A DNA stretch of 5,864 bases from Chloroflexota bacterium (GTDB lineage: Bacteria; Chloroflexota; Dehalococcoidia; DSTF01; JACRBR01). The DNA is taken from NCBI GenBank assembly GCA_016213125.1, contig JACRBR010000237.1:1-5864 (forward strand). Reading direction: 5' to 3'. This document shows, piece after piece, positions 1-5,757 of the stretch; the stretch's first letter is position 1, and every line of letters begins with the position of its first letter. The translations under genes were made by a program, and so were the position numbers. The notes beneath the pieces were generated by a model. It did not search any database and was not told the origin of the DNA. It saw only the letters and a list, made by a program, of their open reading frames with translations.

Positions 1-2
1 CG

Positions 3-527
3 CGGGGCCGCCGGATTGTCGTCGAAGCGTCCTCGGGTGCGGTGCGGTCGCTGCTCACGATCGACTTTGATACCGTCACCGCGAAGGGCCCGCTGCGGAT
101 GACTGCCGCGGGCGTGGACCAGGCCCAGATAGACGCTGCCATTCAGTTCCGCACGAGCGAAGTGACCGTGAAGTTCCCGGTCAAGGGTGGGGAACTGACG
201 GCGGAAGGCAGTGGCGTGCTGCGCGCCAACTGGCAACTACTGCTCGCTGGGTGGGCGGACGGCCCCTGCGTGGCCGAGGCGACGTTTACCATCAGTCTCC
301 GCGGCACAGCCTCCGGCGCCACGCTCGCGGGCACTGGAAGCTCGCTCGGCACGGGAGTGGCGATCATCACGGGCTGCGACAAGGACGACGGCTTCTCGTC
401 CGACTCAGACCCATTCCGGTTCGAAGGGACGTACGACGAGCCGGAGGGCAAAGTCACCCTCCGGATTTACGACGCCGAGGACGACTCGGGCGAGCTCTAC
501 ATCCTCTTCCTCGGCGTGGTGCAATAG
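3..527 (+). CDS. Hypothetical acidic protein, 5' end outside the window
   Basis: I do not recognise the family. The frame is open from the window edge to the TAG at 525-527, so the true start probably lies upstream. The GTG at 42, which would give 161 residues, lacks a convincing ribosome binding site. Counted from that GTG, the protein alternates short hydrophobic, beta-strand-like stretches with Gly/Thr/Ser turns (residues 35-110). An acidic segment follows (113-124, rich in Asp and Ser), and the C-terminus is hydrophobic (ELYILFLGVV). Only two cysteines are visible, Cys76 and Cys112, which could form a disulfide in an exported beta-rich domain. This is inference, since no signal peptide falls inside the window. 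The gene converges on the helicase gene with 57 bp between their stops. The reading frame looks real because its composition is protein-like and it ends just before a hairpin. Confidence 0.6.
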   Translation, partial: RGRRIVVEASSGAVRSLLTIDFDTVTAKGPLRMTAAGVDQAQIDAAIQFRTSEVTVKFPVKGGELTAEGSGVLRANWQLLLAGWADGPCVAEATFTISLRGTASGATLAGTGSSLGTGVAIITGCDKDDGFSSDSDPFRFEGTYDEPEGKVTLRIYDAEDDSGELYILFLGVVQ

Positions 528-528
528 C

Positions 529-559
529 GAAGGCCTGCAGCAATCAACGGCAGGCCTTC
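529..559. terminator. Hairpin between convergent genes, possible bidirectional terminator
   Basis: GAAGGCCTGC (529-538) and GCAGGCCTTC (550-559) are a perfect 10-bp inverted repeat with an 11-nt loop. It begins 1 nt after the stop of the left gene and lies 25 nt beyond the stop of the helicase gene on the other strand, so it could serve both transcripts. Neither side carries a T tract, so it is not a classical intrinsic terminator. It may act without a U tail or simply protect 3' ends. Confidence 0.55.
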
Positions 560-584
560 AGGACGTAGACCTTAGAACCCGGTG

Positions 585-2177
585 CTAGTCCGAGCGGCGG
601 CCCCAGGCGGCGTGCCGTGGCGCGCGGCGCTGTTCGCCCCGCTCGCTCCGGTCCGCCGGCGACGATGCGTACACGGCCGCGCCGCGTTCGACGCGGGGCG
701 CGCGTTCCGAGGCGGGGCCGCGTTCACCGTTGCCAGCAAGGCGGTTGGCGTTGCCCGGGCCGAAGCGGCGCGGGGGCTGTCCGTTGTTACCAGTGGGGAC
801 GTGGCGGCGGGCGTTGTTCATGCCCGGCCGGGGGCCGGGGGCGAGACGCGGTTCCCGCATCGCGGACAGGTCTTCCGTCGGGGGAGTCCAGCCAGCCAGG
901 TCGCCGAGGCGGGCGTCACCGGCAGACATCGGCACGACGGCCTCGCTGACTTTCGCCTCGCGGCGGAGGATGTTGACGTCGCGCATCTGTTCGGGGGCGA
1001 CGAGCGTGACGACGATGCCGGAGGCTCCCGCGCGGGCAGTACGGCCCGAGCGGTGGAGGTAGGTCTTGGTGTCTTCCGGCGGGTCGTGGTGGACGACGAT
1101 ATCGACGCCGTCGACGTGGATGCCGCGGGCGGCGATGTTGGTCGCCACGAGGACGGGCATTGTGCCGCGAGAGAATGCTGCAAGGGCACGCTCGCGCTTC
1201 GGCTGGCTCATCCCGCCATGCAGCGCGCCCGCTTCGAGGCCCTTGACGGCGAGCTGCTTCACCAGCCGCTCCGCGCCGCGCTGGGTACGGACGAAGAGGA
1301 GGGTGCGGTTCGGCCCGGAAGCGATGTCGGCGGCGACGCCAACCTTTTCCTCTTCGGACACGCCGATGAAGCGGTGGAGCATGGTGGGCTCCTCCTCTTC
1401 CGGCGTCACGGCTTCGTGAAAGACGGGATCCTTCTGGTAGCGGCGGACGAGAGCATCAACCGCGCCGTCAAGGGTGGCCGAGAAGAGCAGCGTCTGGTGC
1501 TCGTGCTGGATGCGGCGAAGGATCTGCTCGACCTGCGGCAGGAAGCCGAGGTCGGCCATCTGGTCCGCTTCGTCGATGACGACCGTCTTGATGGCGGTCA
1601 GGTCGAGGGCTGCGCGCTGGAGCAGGTCGTTCAGGCGGCCGGGGGTCGCGATGACGATATCGATGCCAGCGCGGAGGACATCCGACTGGCGGTTGAGGGA
1701 CATGCCCCCGTAGACAGCCGTGATGCGGACGCCTCGGACGGTGGCGACGAGGCCAAGGGAGCGCGCGACCTGGCTGGCCAGTTCGCGGGTGGGGACGAGG
1801 ACGAGGGCCTGCGGCCGCTTCGGCTGGCTCTTCGTCATCCGTTCGATGATCGGGAGGCCGAAGGCGAGCGTCTTGCCGGAGCCAGTGCGGGCCTTGCCGC
1901 AGACGTCGAGGTTGTTCAGGGCGTCCGGGATGGTCATGGATTGGACGGGGGTTGGCTCGGTGATGCCGCCCTTCGCGAGGGCGTTGACGAGTGGTCCCGA
2001 GATGCCGAGAGCGGCAAACGGGGACGGCGCCCCCGGGGTCGCCCGCCTCGGAGCGGCGGCGTCAGGGAGCGTGGTGGTGGGGCGCACGGCGGTTGCCGGT
2101 GCGGCCGTCTTATTGTTCAGGGTAAGCAGAAAGTTCGATCTCCATCGTGTTGTAGGTTGAAGCAGGGCGAGGCCCAT
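585..2177 (-). CDS. DEAD-box ATP-dependent RNA helicase
   Basis: This is a cytoplasmic ATP-dependent RNA helicase that should unwind or remodel short RNA duplexes in ribosome assembly, mRNA decay or cold response. All core motifs are present in order in the 530-residue protein: Q motif (Phe54 and GITEPTPVQ at 71-79), motif I ARTGSGKT (96-103), Ia PTRELA (129-134), GG (157-158), Ib TPGR (178-181), II DEAD (202-205), III SAT (233-235), IV LLFVRT (293-298), V (345-355) and VI HRSGRTARAG (375-384). Motif V reads TNIAARGIHV, with Asn and His where many homologs have Asp. From about residue 440 the tail is disordered and rich in Arg, Gly, Asn and Pro, probably an accessory RNA-binding region. The ATG at 2177 is poorly supported: GAGG lies about 10 nt upstream, and residues 1-50 are not part of the fold. 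A GTG at residue 31 is an alternative start. It is not assigned to a named paralog such as RhlE or CsdA. Confidence 0.95.
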   Translation of the reverse strand: MGLALLQPTTRWRSNFLLTLNNKTAAPATAVRPTTTLPDAAAPRRATPGAPSPFAALGISGPLVNALAKGGITEPTPVQSMTIPDALNNLDVCGKARTGSGKTLAFGLPIIERMTKSQPKRPQALVLVPTRELASQVARSLGLVATVRGVRITAVYGGMSLNRQSDVLRAGIDIVIATPGRLNDLLQRAALDLTAIKTVVIDEADQMADLGFLPQVEQILRRIQHEHQTLLFSATLDGAVDALVRRYQKDPVFHEAVTPEEEEPTMLHRFIGVSEEEKVGVAADIASGPNRTLLFVRTQRGAERLVKQLAVKGLEAGALHGGMSQPKRERALAAFSRGTMPVLVATNIAARGIHVDGVDIVVHHDPPEDTKTYLHRSGRTARAGASGIVVTLVAPEQMRDVNILRREAKVSEAVVPMSAGDARLGDLAGWTPPTEDLSAMREPRLAPGPRPGMNNARRHVPTGNNGQPPRRFGPGNANRLAGNGERGPASERAPRVERGAAVYASSPADRSERGEQRRAPRHAAWGRRSD

Positions 2178-2278
2178 TCCGGGAAAACCTCAACCACCGC
2201 ATGTACAACAACAGAGCCGAGGAAAACACCGGCGGCACGGCGAATGCGTGCGCGCTCTGCAGACACCATAACACAGAT

Positions 2279-2296
2279 GGCCGACGGCCGTCGGCC
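2279..2296 (-). terminator. 18-bp perfect palindrome downstream of the TetR gene
   Basis: GGCCGACGGCCGTCGGCC equals its own reverse complement over 18 bp and would fold as a 7-bp G+C-rich stem with a GGCC tetraloop. It lies 12 nt past the stop of the TetR-family gene in that gene's direction and is followed there by ATCTGTGTT, which is only weakly T-rich. A terminator separating the regulator from the co-directional helicase gene is the likeliest role. A protein-binding site upstream of the helicase is also possible. Confidence 0.45.
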
Positions 2297-2301
2297 GTCC
2301 G

Positions 2302-2338
2302 ACCCGGCTCAGCCCTGGTCCCGTACCCGGCTCAGCCC
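2302..2338. repeat. 14-bp direct repeat straddling the TetR gene stop
   Basis: ACCCGGCTCAGCCC occurs at 2302-2315 and again at 2325-2338, a period of 23 bp. On the coding (-) strand the upstream copy is read in frame as Gly-Leu-Ser-Arg-Val. The second copy is read in another frame and supplies the TGA stop at 2311-2309. This fits a small tandem duplication that reset the C-terminus of the regulator. Confidence 0.7.
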
Positions 2339-2959
2339 ATCGAGGATGAAGTCGAGTCCGAACTCAAAGCTGTCGATGTGTTCGCCGCCTTCGATGTGTT
2401 GCCGGACGTGCTCCGCAAGGTACGGATAGTCGCCGGCGGCGAGCGTCGCCAGTAAGCCCGTTGCAAGCTGCTGAAGTTCCGGCCCGGGCGGGAAGCTCAC
2501 TTGCTGGGTAGTGAACCCCACGATGTAGAAGTCGAGGACGTGGTAGGCGGCATACGTCGGCTCGATCGCGAAGCCCCCCTGGCGCAGACAGGCGAAGACT
2601 GTGTCCATGTACCGCAGGCGCGCCGGGCCCGGCGCCTGCCGGGTCCACAGAGCGCACGCCCATGGGTGGCGCCGGAGCACGCGGTGGGCCGAGATCCCGC
2701 TCTGCCTCATCGCCGCTTTCCAGTCCACGCCCAGGACCGGGAGTTCGATCTCGCCGATCGCGGCGTCGGTGATGCCGTCCAACAAGTCCTCCTTGCTGGC
2801 GACGTGGTTGTAGAGCGACATCGCCTCGACGCCGAGTTCCTGGCCAAGTTTGCGCATACTCAGCGCGTCGAGCCCGCGCAGGTCTGCCAGCGCAATGGCC
2901 GCGCGAAGTACACGCTCCCTGCTCAACGGGAGACGCGTGGTTGCTTTCTGGTCCGGCAT
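2309..2959 (-). CDS. TetR/AcrR-family transcriptional repressor
   Basis: This is a 216-residue one-component regulator, a normal length for the family. The N-terminal helix-turn-helix covers about residues 12-60: LSRERVLRAAIALAD, then ALSMRKLGQELGV, then the recognition segment AMSLYNHVASKEDLLDGI. The MSLYNHV form is typical of TetR proteins whose ligand-binding half resembles the tetracycline repressor C-terminal fold. Residues 70-210 are helical and hydrophobic, as expected for the dimerisation and ligand pocket; the ligand is unknown. The ATG at 2959 has an AGGA ribosome binding site 4 nt upstream. The gene is divergent from the oxidoreductase gene at 3086, and the gap holds two matching palindromes, so it very likely represses both itself and that gene. 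A 14-bp repeat overlaps its stop, and the last few residues may be recently altered. Confidence 0.93.
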   Translation of the reverse strand: MPDQKATTRLPLSRERVLRAAIALADLRGLDALSMRKLGQELGVEAMSLYNHVASKEDLLDGITDAAIGEIELPVLGVDWKAAMRQSGISAHRVLRRHPWACALWTRQAPGPARLRYMDTVFACLRQGGFAIEPTYAAYHVLDFYIVGFTTQQVSFPPGPELQQLATGLLATLAAGDYPYLAEHVRQHIEGGEHIDSFEFGLDFILDGLSRVRDQG

Positions 2960-2977
2960 CGTTTCCTGTTTCCCGGG

Positions 2978-3006
2978 TCTTAAGGTTGACGAACTTACGA
3001 TGTAAA
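2978..3006 (-). promoter_or_regulatory. Candidate promoter of the TetR-family gene
   Basis: On the - strand TTTACA (3006-3001) matches a -35 box at five of six positions. It is followed after 17 bp by TTAAGA (2983-2978), a poor -10 box. The -35 lies inside operator 1, which would allow autorepression. The -10 is weak, so this is only a plausible placement. Confidence 0.3.
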
Positions 3007-3014
3007 TCTACCAT
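2986..3014 (+). promoter_or_regulatory. Sigma70-like promoter of the oxidoreductase gene
   Basis: TTGACG (2986-2991) and TACCAT (3009-3014) are separated by exactly 17 bp, giving five of six and four of six consensus matches. Transcription would begin near 3021, leaving a leader of about 65 nt. Operator 1 lies within the spacer, and operator 2 lies just downstream of the -10 over the predicted start site, the classic arrangement for repression. Confidence 0.6.
2994..3006. promoter_or_regulatory. TetR operator 1 (imperfect)
   Basis: CTTACGATGTAAA is a partial palindrome centred on 3000 with TTAC/GTAA arms. It matches operator 2 at 10 of 13 positions. It occupies the spacer of the rightward promoter and the -35 of the leftward one. 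Confidence 0.6.
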
Positions 3015-3016
3015 GG

Positions 3017-3029
3017 CTTACGGCGTAAG
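3017..3029. promoter_or_regulatory. TetR operator 2 (perfect palindrome)
   Basis: CTTACGGCGTAAG is a perfect 6-1-6 inverted repeat centred on 3023, the size and symmetry expected for a TetR-family dimer site. It overlaps the predicted transcription start of the oxidoreductase gene. Its centre is 23 bp, about two helical turns, from that of operator 1, so two dimers could sit on the same face of the DNA. Confidence 0.75.
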
Positions 3030-3073
3030 TCGGCGGGGCAACCCCGGAGGCTGCGGGCCAAGACTGACAGCCC

Positions 3074-3078
3074 GGAGG
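3074..3078 (+). promoter_or_regulatory. Ribosome binding site fixing the oxidoreductase start
   Basis: GGAGG lies 7 nt before the ATG at 3086, an ideal Shine-Dalgarno spacing. A second GGAGG at 3046-3050 has no start codon at a suitable distance. Confidence 0.75.
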
Positions 3079-3085
3079 CGACGCG

Positions 3086-4021
3086 ATGAAAGCAGTTATC
3101 CAGGAGAAATACGGCTCTCCCGAGGTGCTCGAAATCCGCGAGATGGCAAAGCCGGCCGTCGCGCCTGGCAACGTCCTGGTGCGAGTCCGCGCCGCCGCCG
3201 TAAATCCGTACGACTGGCATGTCCTGCGAGGCAGCCCGTTCCTGGTCCGGATCGCGTTTGGGTTGCTCAGGCCCAAACAGAAAACGCCAGGACGTGACTG
3301 GGCGGGGACGGTCGAGGCCGTCGGCGAGGCGGTCACCCTGTACCAGCCAGGTGACGAGGTATTCGGGATCAGCGCGGGGGCCTTTGCCGAATACCTGTGT
3401 GTCAGCGAAGACAGACCGGCCCCAAAACCCGCGAACATCACGCATGAAGAAGCGGCAGCCGTGCCTATGGCGGCGCTAACCGCCCTCCAGGGCCTGCGTG
3501 ACAAAGGTAGGATTCAGCCCGGGCACAGGGTGCTGATCAACGGGGCGTCCGGCGGCATCGGCACCTTCGCCGTCCAGATCGCCAAGTCGTTCGGCGCCAA
3601 TGTCACCGGCGTGTGCAGCACGAAGAATGTGGAGCTGGTGGCTTCGCTGGGCGCGGACCGGGTCATCGACTACCGCCATGAGGACTTCACCCGCAATGGC
3701 GCGCGGTACGATCTTGCCCTGGACACCGTGGGGAATCGTTCGCTATCGGATTGCCAGCGAATATTGGCTCCGAACGGGGTTTACGTCACGGCTGCGTATT
3801 CGCTGCGGCGCATGGTGTGGCAAGCGGTCCGCAGGCCGAAGAACGTGGCCGGGATCTACACGCAGATCCGCCGCGAGGACCTCGTCGTCATGAAGGAACT
3901 CATGGAGGCTGGGAAGGTCAGGCCGGTCATCGACAGGCGCTACCCGCTGAGCGAGATCGCTGAGGCGATCCGGTATGTCGAAGAAGGACACGCCCGGGGG
4001 AAAGTCATCATCACGATCTGA
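3086..4021 (+). CDS. Zinc-free MDR-family NAD(P)H oxidoreductase (quinone reductase-like)
   Basis: This 311-residue soluble enzyme belongs to the medium-chain dehydrogenase/reductase superfamily, quinone oxidoreductase-like branch. It probably reduces a quinone, enone or other electrophile with NADPH. The GroES-like N-terminal domain (about 1-120) contains VRVRAAAVNPYDWHVLRG (32-49) and the family signature PGRDWAGTVEAVG (68-80). The Rossmann domain carries NGASGGIGTFAVQIAK (152-167), and VCSTKN (176-181) suits binding of the NADPH 2'-phosphate. The cysteine and histidine ligands of zinc alcohol dehydrogenases are absent. The C-terminal pattern ending in GHARGKVIITI is typical of the family. 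The start is fixed by GGAGG at 3074. The gene is divergent from a TetR-family gene through two operators, so it is probably induced by a compound that binds the regulator. An acyl-CoA dehydrogenase gene follows 76 bp downstream. The exact substrate cannot be read from the sequence. Confidence 0.93.
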   Translation: MKAVIQEKYGSPEVLEIREMAKPAVAPGNVLVRVRAAAVNPYDWHVLRGSPFLVRIAFGLLRPKQKTPGRDWAGTVEAVGEAVTLYQPGDEVFGISAGAFAEYLCVSEDRPAPKPANITHEEAAAVPMAALTALQGLRDKGRIQPGHRVLINGASGGIGTFAVQIAKSFGANVTGVCSTKNVELVASLGADRVIDYRHEDFTRNGARYDLALDTVGNRSLSDCQRILAPNGVYVTAAYSLRRMVWQAVRRPKNVAGIYTQIRREDLVVMKELMEAGKVRPVIDRRYPLSEIAEAIRYVEEGHARGKVIITI

Positions 4022-4057
4022 ACCGCAATGCACCGTGCAAACAGCGCCAGCGGCTCG

Positions 4058-4071
4058 TAGGCTCTCGCCTA
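4058..4071 (+). other. Small hairpin between the oxidoreductase and acyl-CoA dehydrogenase genes
   Basis: TAGGC (4058-4062) and GCCTA (4067-4071) form a perfect 5-bp stem with a TCTC loop in the 76-bp gap, 26 nt before the downstream start. It is short and has no T tract. It could tune processing or translation, or be chance. Confidence 0.25.
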
Positions 4072-4097
4072 TCTGGAGCGAAGCGACGGGGCGCGTG

Positions 4098-5246
4098 ATG
4101 GACGACTACGGCTACGGTGAAGCGGAGCAGCTGACTTACCAGACGGTGCTCGCATTCGCGCGCGACCGGGTGGCGCCGGGCGCCGCCGAACGGGACCGCA
4201 CCTCCGCGTTCGACTACGCACTGTACGGCGAGCTGGGCGCGCTCGGCGTACCCGGCATGCTCTACCCCGAGTCGGTTGGCGGCACAAATGCCTCAACGCT
4301 AGCCTTCTGCCTGGCGCTGGAAGCGATCAGCCGCGTCGACATGTCGCTCGGCTGGGTGCTGTGGGTCGGCGCAGGCGGGGCCCGTTCGATGTTGCGCGGC
4401 AGCGACGAACAGGTGGCGGCCTGGCGGGAGCGCTTCGTCCTGCCGATGGTGGCCGGGGAAACGGTCAGCGCAGGCGGGATCACAGAACCGGACGCGGGCT
4501 CAGATACGGCGGGCATCCGCACGAAGGCTGTGCGTGACGGCGGCGAGTGGGTGCTGAACGGTTCGAAGATTTTCATCAGCAACGCGGGGCTGGAGCACTG
4601 CGCCTTCGTGACGGCGCTGGCGCGGACGGAAGACGGGTTTGGGCTGTTCGTTTTGCCCACGGGCACGCCGGGCTACACGATGGGCCCGCCCTTGAGGAAG
4701 ATGGGCCTGCATTCGGCGGACACGCGCGAACTCTCCTTCGCCGACTGCCGTATTCCCGCGTATCACCTGCTTGAGAGCGGCGGCGGCGGACGGCAGCAGG
4801 TGGTTGGCTCCGGCTTCGCCCTGACGCGGGTCTACCTGGCCTCGCAGGCCGTAGGGCTGGCGGGCGAGTGCTTCGACCTGTCGCTGGAACACGCGCGCGG
4901 CCGGGTGGCGTTCAAGCGCAAGATCGGGCAGTTCCAGCACGTCCAGGCGATGCTCGTGGACATGTACCTCGGGCTCGAAACGGGCCGGCTGCTGCGCGAC
5001 AGGGCAGCCCGGATGAGCGATGCGCGGATCCCGTACATCAAGGAGGCGGCCTTGGCCAAGCTGCATTGCACGGAGATGGCGAAGCGCGCGGCAGACATGG
5101 CGGTCCAGGTCTTCGGCGGGCTGGGCTACATGGACGACACGCCGGTATCGCGCTACTACCGGGATATCCGCGCGGCGACCATCGCCGAGGGCACCTCCGA
5201 AATCCAGAAGCACATCATTGCGCGGGAGATCGGGGCGCTGGGCTAG
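4098..5246 (+). CDS. Acyl-CoA dehydrogenase (FAD-dependent)
   Basis: The enzyme should oxidise an acyl-CoA to the trans-2-enoyl-CoA, passing electrons to electron-transfer flavoprotein, in fatty-acid or branched-chain acyl catabolism. From the ATG at 4098 the protein has 382 residues, the usual family length. The N-terminal helical domain spans about 1-120. The middle domain has ITEPDAGSD (128-136) and WVLNGSKIFISNA (151-163), both FAD and substrate contacts. The C-terminal helical domain has RVAFKRKIGQFQHVQAMLVDMY (269-290 region), QVFGGLGYMDDTPVSRYYRD (337-356) and IAEGTSEIQ (362-370), where Glu364 is in the usual catalytic-base position. The frame is open back to an ATG at 3975 inside the oxidoreductase gene, but those 41 residues are not family sequence. 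A GTG at 4095 is an alternative start. The ribosome binding site is weak (ACGGGG). It lies 76 bp after the oxidoreductase gene on the same strand, so co-transcription is likely. Chain-length specificity is unknown. Confidence 0.93.
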   Translation: MDDYGYGEAEQLTYQTVLAFARDRVAPGAAERDRTSAFDYALYGELGALGVPGMLYPESVGGTNASTLAFCLALEAISRVDMSLGWVLWVGAGGARSMLRGSDEQVAAWRERFVLPMVAGETVSAGGITEPDAGSDTAGIRTKAVRDGGEWVLNGSKIFISNAGLEHCAFVTALARTEDGFGLFVLPTGTPGYTMGPPLRKMGLHSADTRELSFADCRIPAYHLLESGGGGRQQVVGSGFALTRVYLASQAVGLAGECFDLSLEHARGRVAFKRKIGQFQHVQAMLVDMYLGLETGRLLRDRAARMSDARIPYIKEAALAKLHCTEMAKRAADMAVQVFGGLGYMDDTPVSRYYRDIRAATIAEGTSEIQKHIIAREIGALG

Positions 5247-5260
5247 GGCACGGTCCGCGA

Positions 5261-5297
5261 CCACGCCAAGCACCGGCGGTGGGTGAGCTTGGCGTGG
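5261..5297. terminator. 11-bp hairpin between convergent acyl-CoA dehydrogenase and doc genes
   Basis: CCACGCCAAGC (5261-5271) and GCTTGGCGTGG (5287-5297) are a perfect 11-bp inverted repeat with a 15-nt loop. It begins 14 nt after the acyl-CoA dehydrogenase stop and lies 58 nt past the doc stop on the other strand. No T tract follows on either strand. It is most likely a transcription end or 3'-end protector for the rightward transcript. Confidence 0.6.
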
Positions 5298-5355
5298 CTG
5301 ACAGCTCTGCTGGCGAGAACGGCCTCCATCGCGCGACGGCGGCGCGCCCGGTAGT

Positions 5356-5757
5356 TCAGATGTCGAGGTGGGGCGCGAAGAGGGTGCGGAGGCGCGATGC
5401 GATGTCTTCGACTTCGCGCAGTTCGCCGGTAGTGACGGCGATCACGAAGTCGTAAAGGGCGTCCAGCTCCGGAACCGTGGCGACGCCATTGAACGCGAGA
5501 AACAGTAGCATCGCGGCGACGCCCGCGCGCTTGTTCCCATCGAGAAATCGGTGAGCGATAACCACACCCCGTAACAGCGAGGCTGCCTTCTCGGCAAGCC
5601 CAGGGTAGAACTCCTTCCCGAAGGCTTCGGCGGGAGGCCTAAGCAGCGCACTTTCCAGTTTGGCGAAAGAAAGAAGCGGCGCCGGGCGTGCCCCTCCGTC
5701 CCGGAGGATCGCCTCGTGGTAAGCGATCTCTTCATCGACGGTGATGTAACGGGTCAC
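5356..5757 (-). CDS. doc: Doc/Fic-family toxin of a type II toxin-antitoxin pair
   Basis: This 133-residue all-helical Fic-fold protein carries the Doc signature HRFLDGNKR at residues 69-77: His69, Phe71, Asp73, Gly74, Asn75, Lys76, Arg77. Ordinary Fic AMP-transferases have a second Gly where Lys76 stands. That substitution marks the Doc branch, whose phage P1 member phosphorylates elongation factor EF-Tu and so halts translation. Upstream, LESALLRPPAEAFGKEFYPGLAEKAASLL (34-62 region) is the usual preceding helical segment. The chosen start is the GTG at 5757, which gives the family's normal length and overlaps the TGA of the upstream gene as GTGA, implying translational coupling. The frame stays open to 5844, but those residues belong to the overlapping upstream gene's DNA and are not Doc-like. 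It converges on the acyl-CoA dehydrogenase gene. Activity is inferred from the intact motif. Confidence 0.9.
   Translation of the reverse strand: MTRYITVDEEIAYHEAILRDGGARPAPLLSFAKLESALLRPPAEAFGKEFYPGLAEKAASLLRGVVIAHRFLDGNKRAGVAAMLLFLAFNGVATVPELDALYDFVIAVTTGELREVEDIASRLRTLFAPHLDI

Noticed and set aside
2117..2269. 50-codon frame on the - strand (ATG at 2269) overlapping the helicase start, as a possible leader peptide
   Set aside because: It has no good ribosome binding site, no regulatory codon run, and it overlaps the helicase frame. Nothing supports translation.
582..2429. 615-codon open frame on the + strand opposite the helicase gene
   Set aside because: It lies almost wholly antisense to a helicase with every motif intact. 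It is rich in Arg, Gly, Ala, Asp and Val with no recognisable domain, as expected of a high-GC shadow frame.
2364..3014. 216-codon - strand frame overlapping the TetR gene
   Set aside because: It is a shifted-frame shadow of the regulator, rich in Arg, Gly, Ala and Pro, with no domain.
3034..3046. CGGGG-CAA-CCCCG hairpin in the oxidoreductase leader as a riboswitch or attenuator
   Set aside because: A 5-bp stem with a 3-nt loop is too small, and no alternative structure or T tract accompanies it.
3975..4097. 41-residue N-terminal extension of the acyl-CoA dehydrogenase starting within the oxidoreductase gene
   Set aside because: The extension is Ser/Lys/Pro-rich and unlike the family. The ATG at 4098 gives the standard length of 382 residues.
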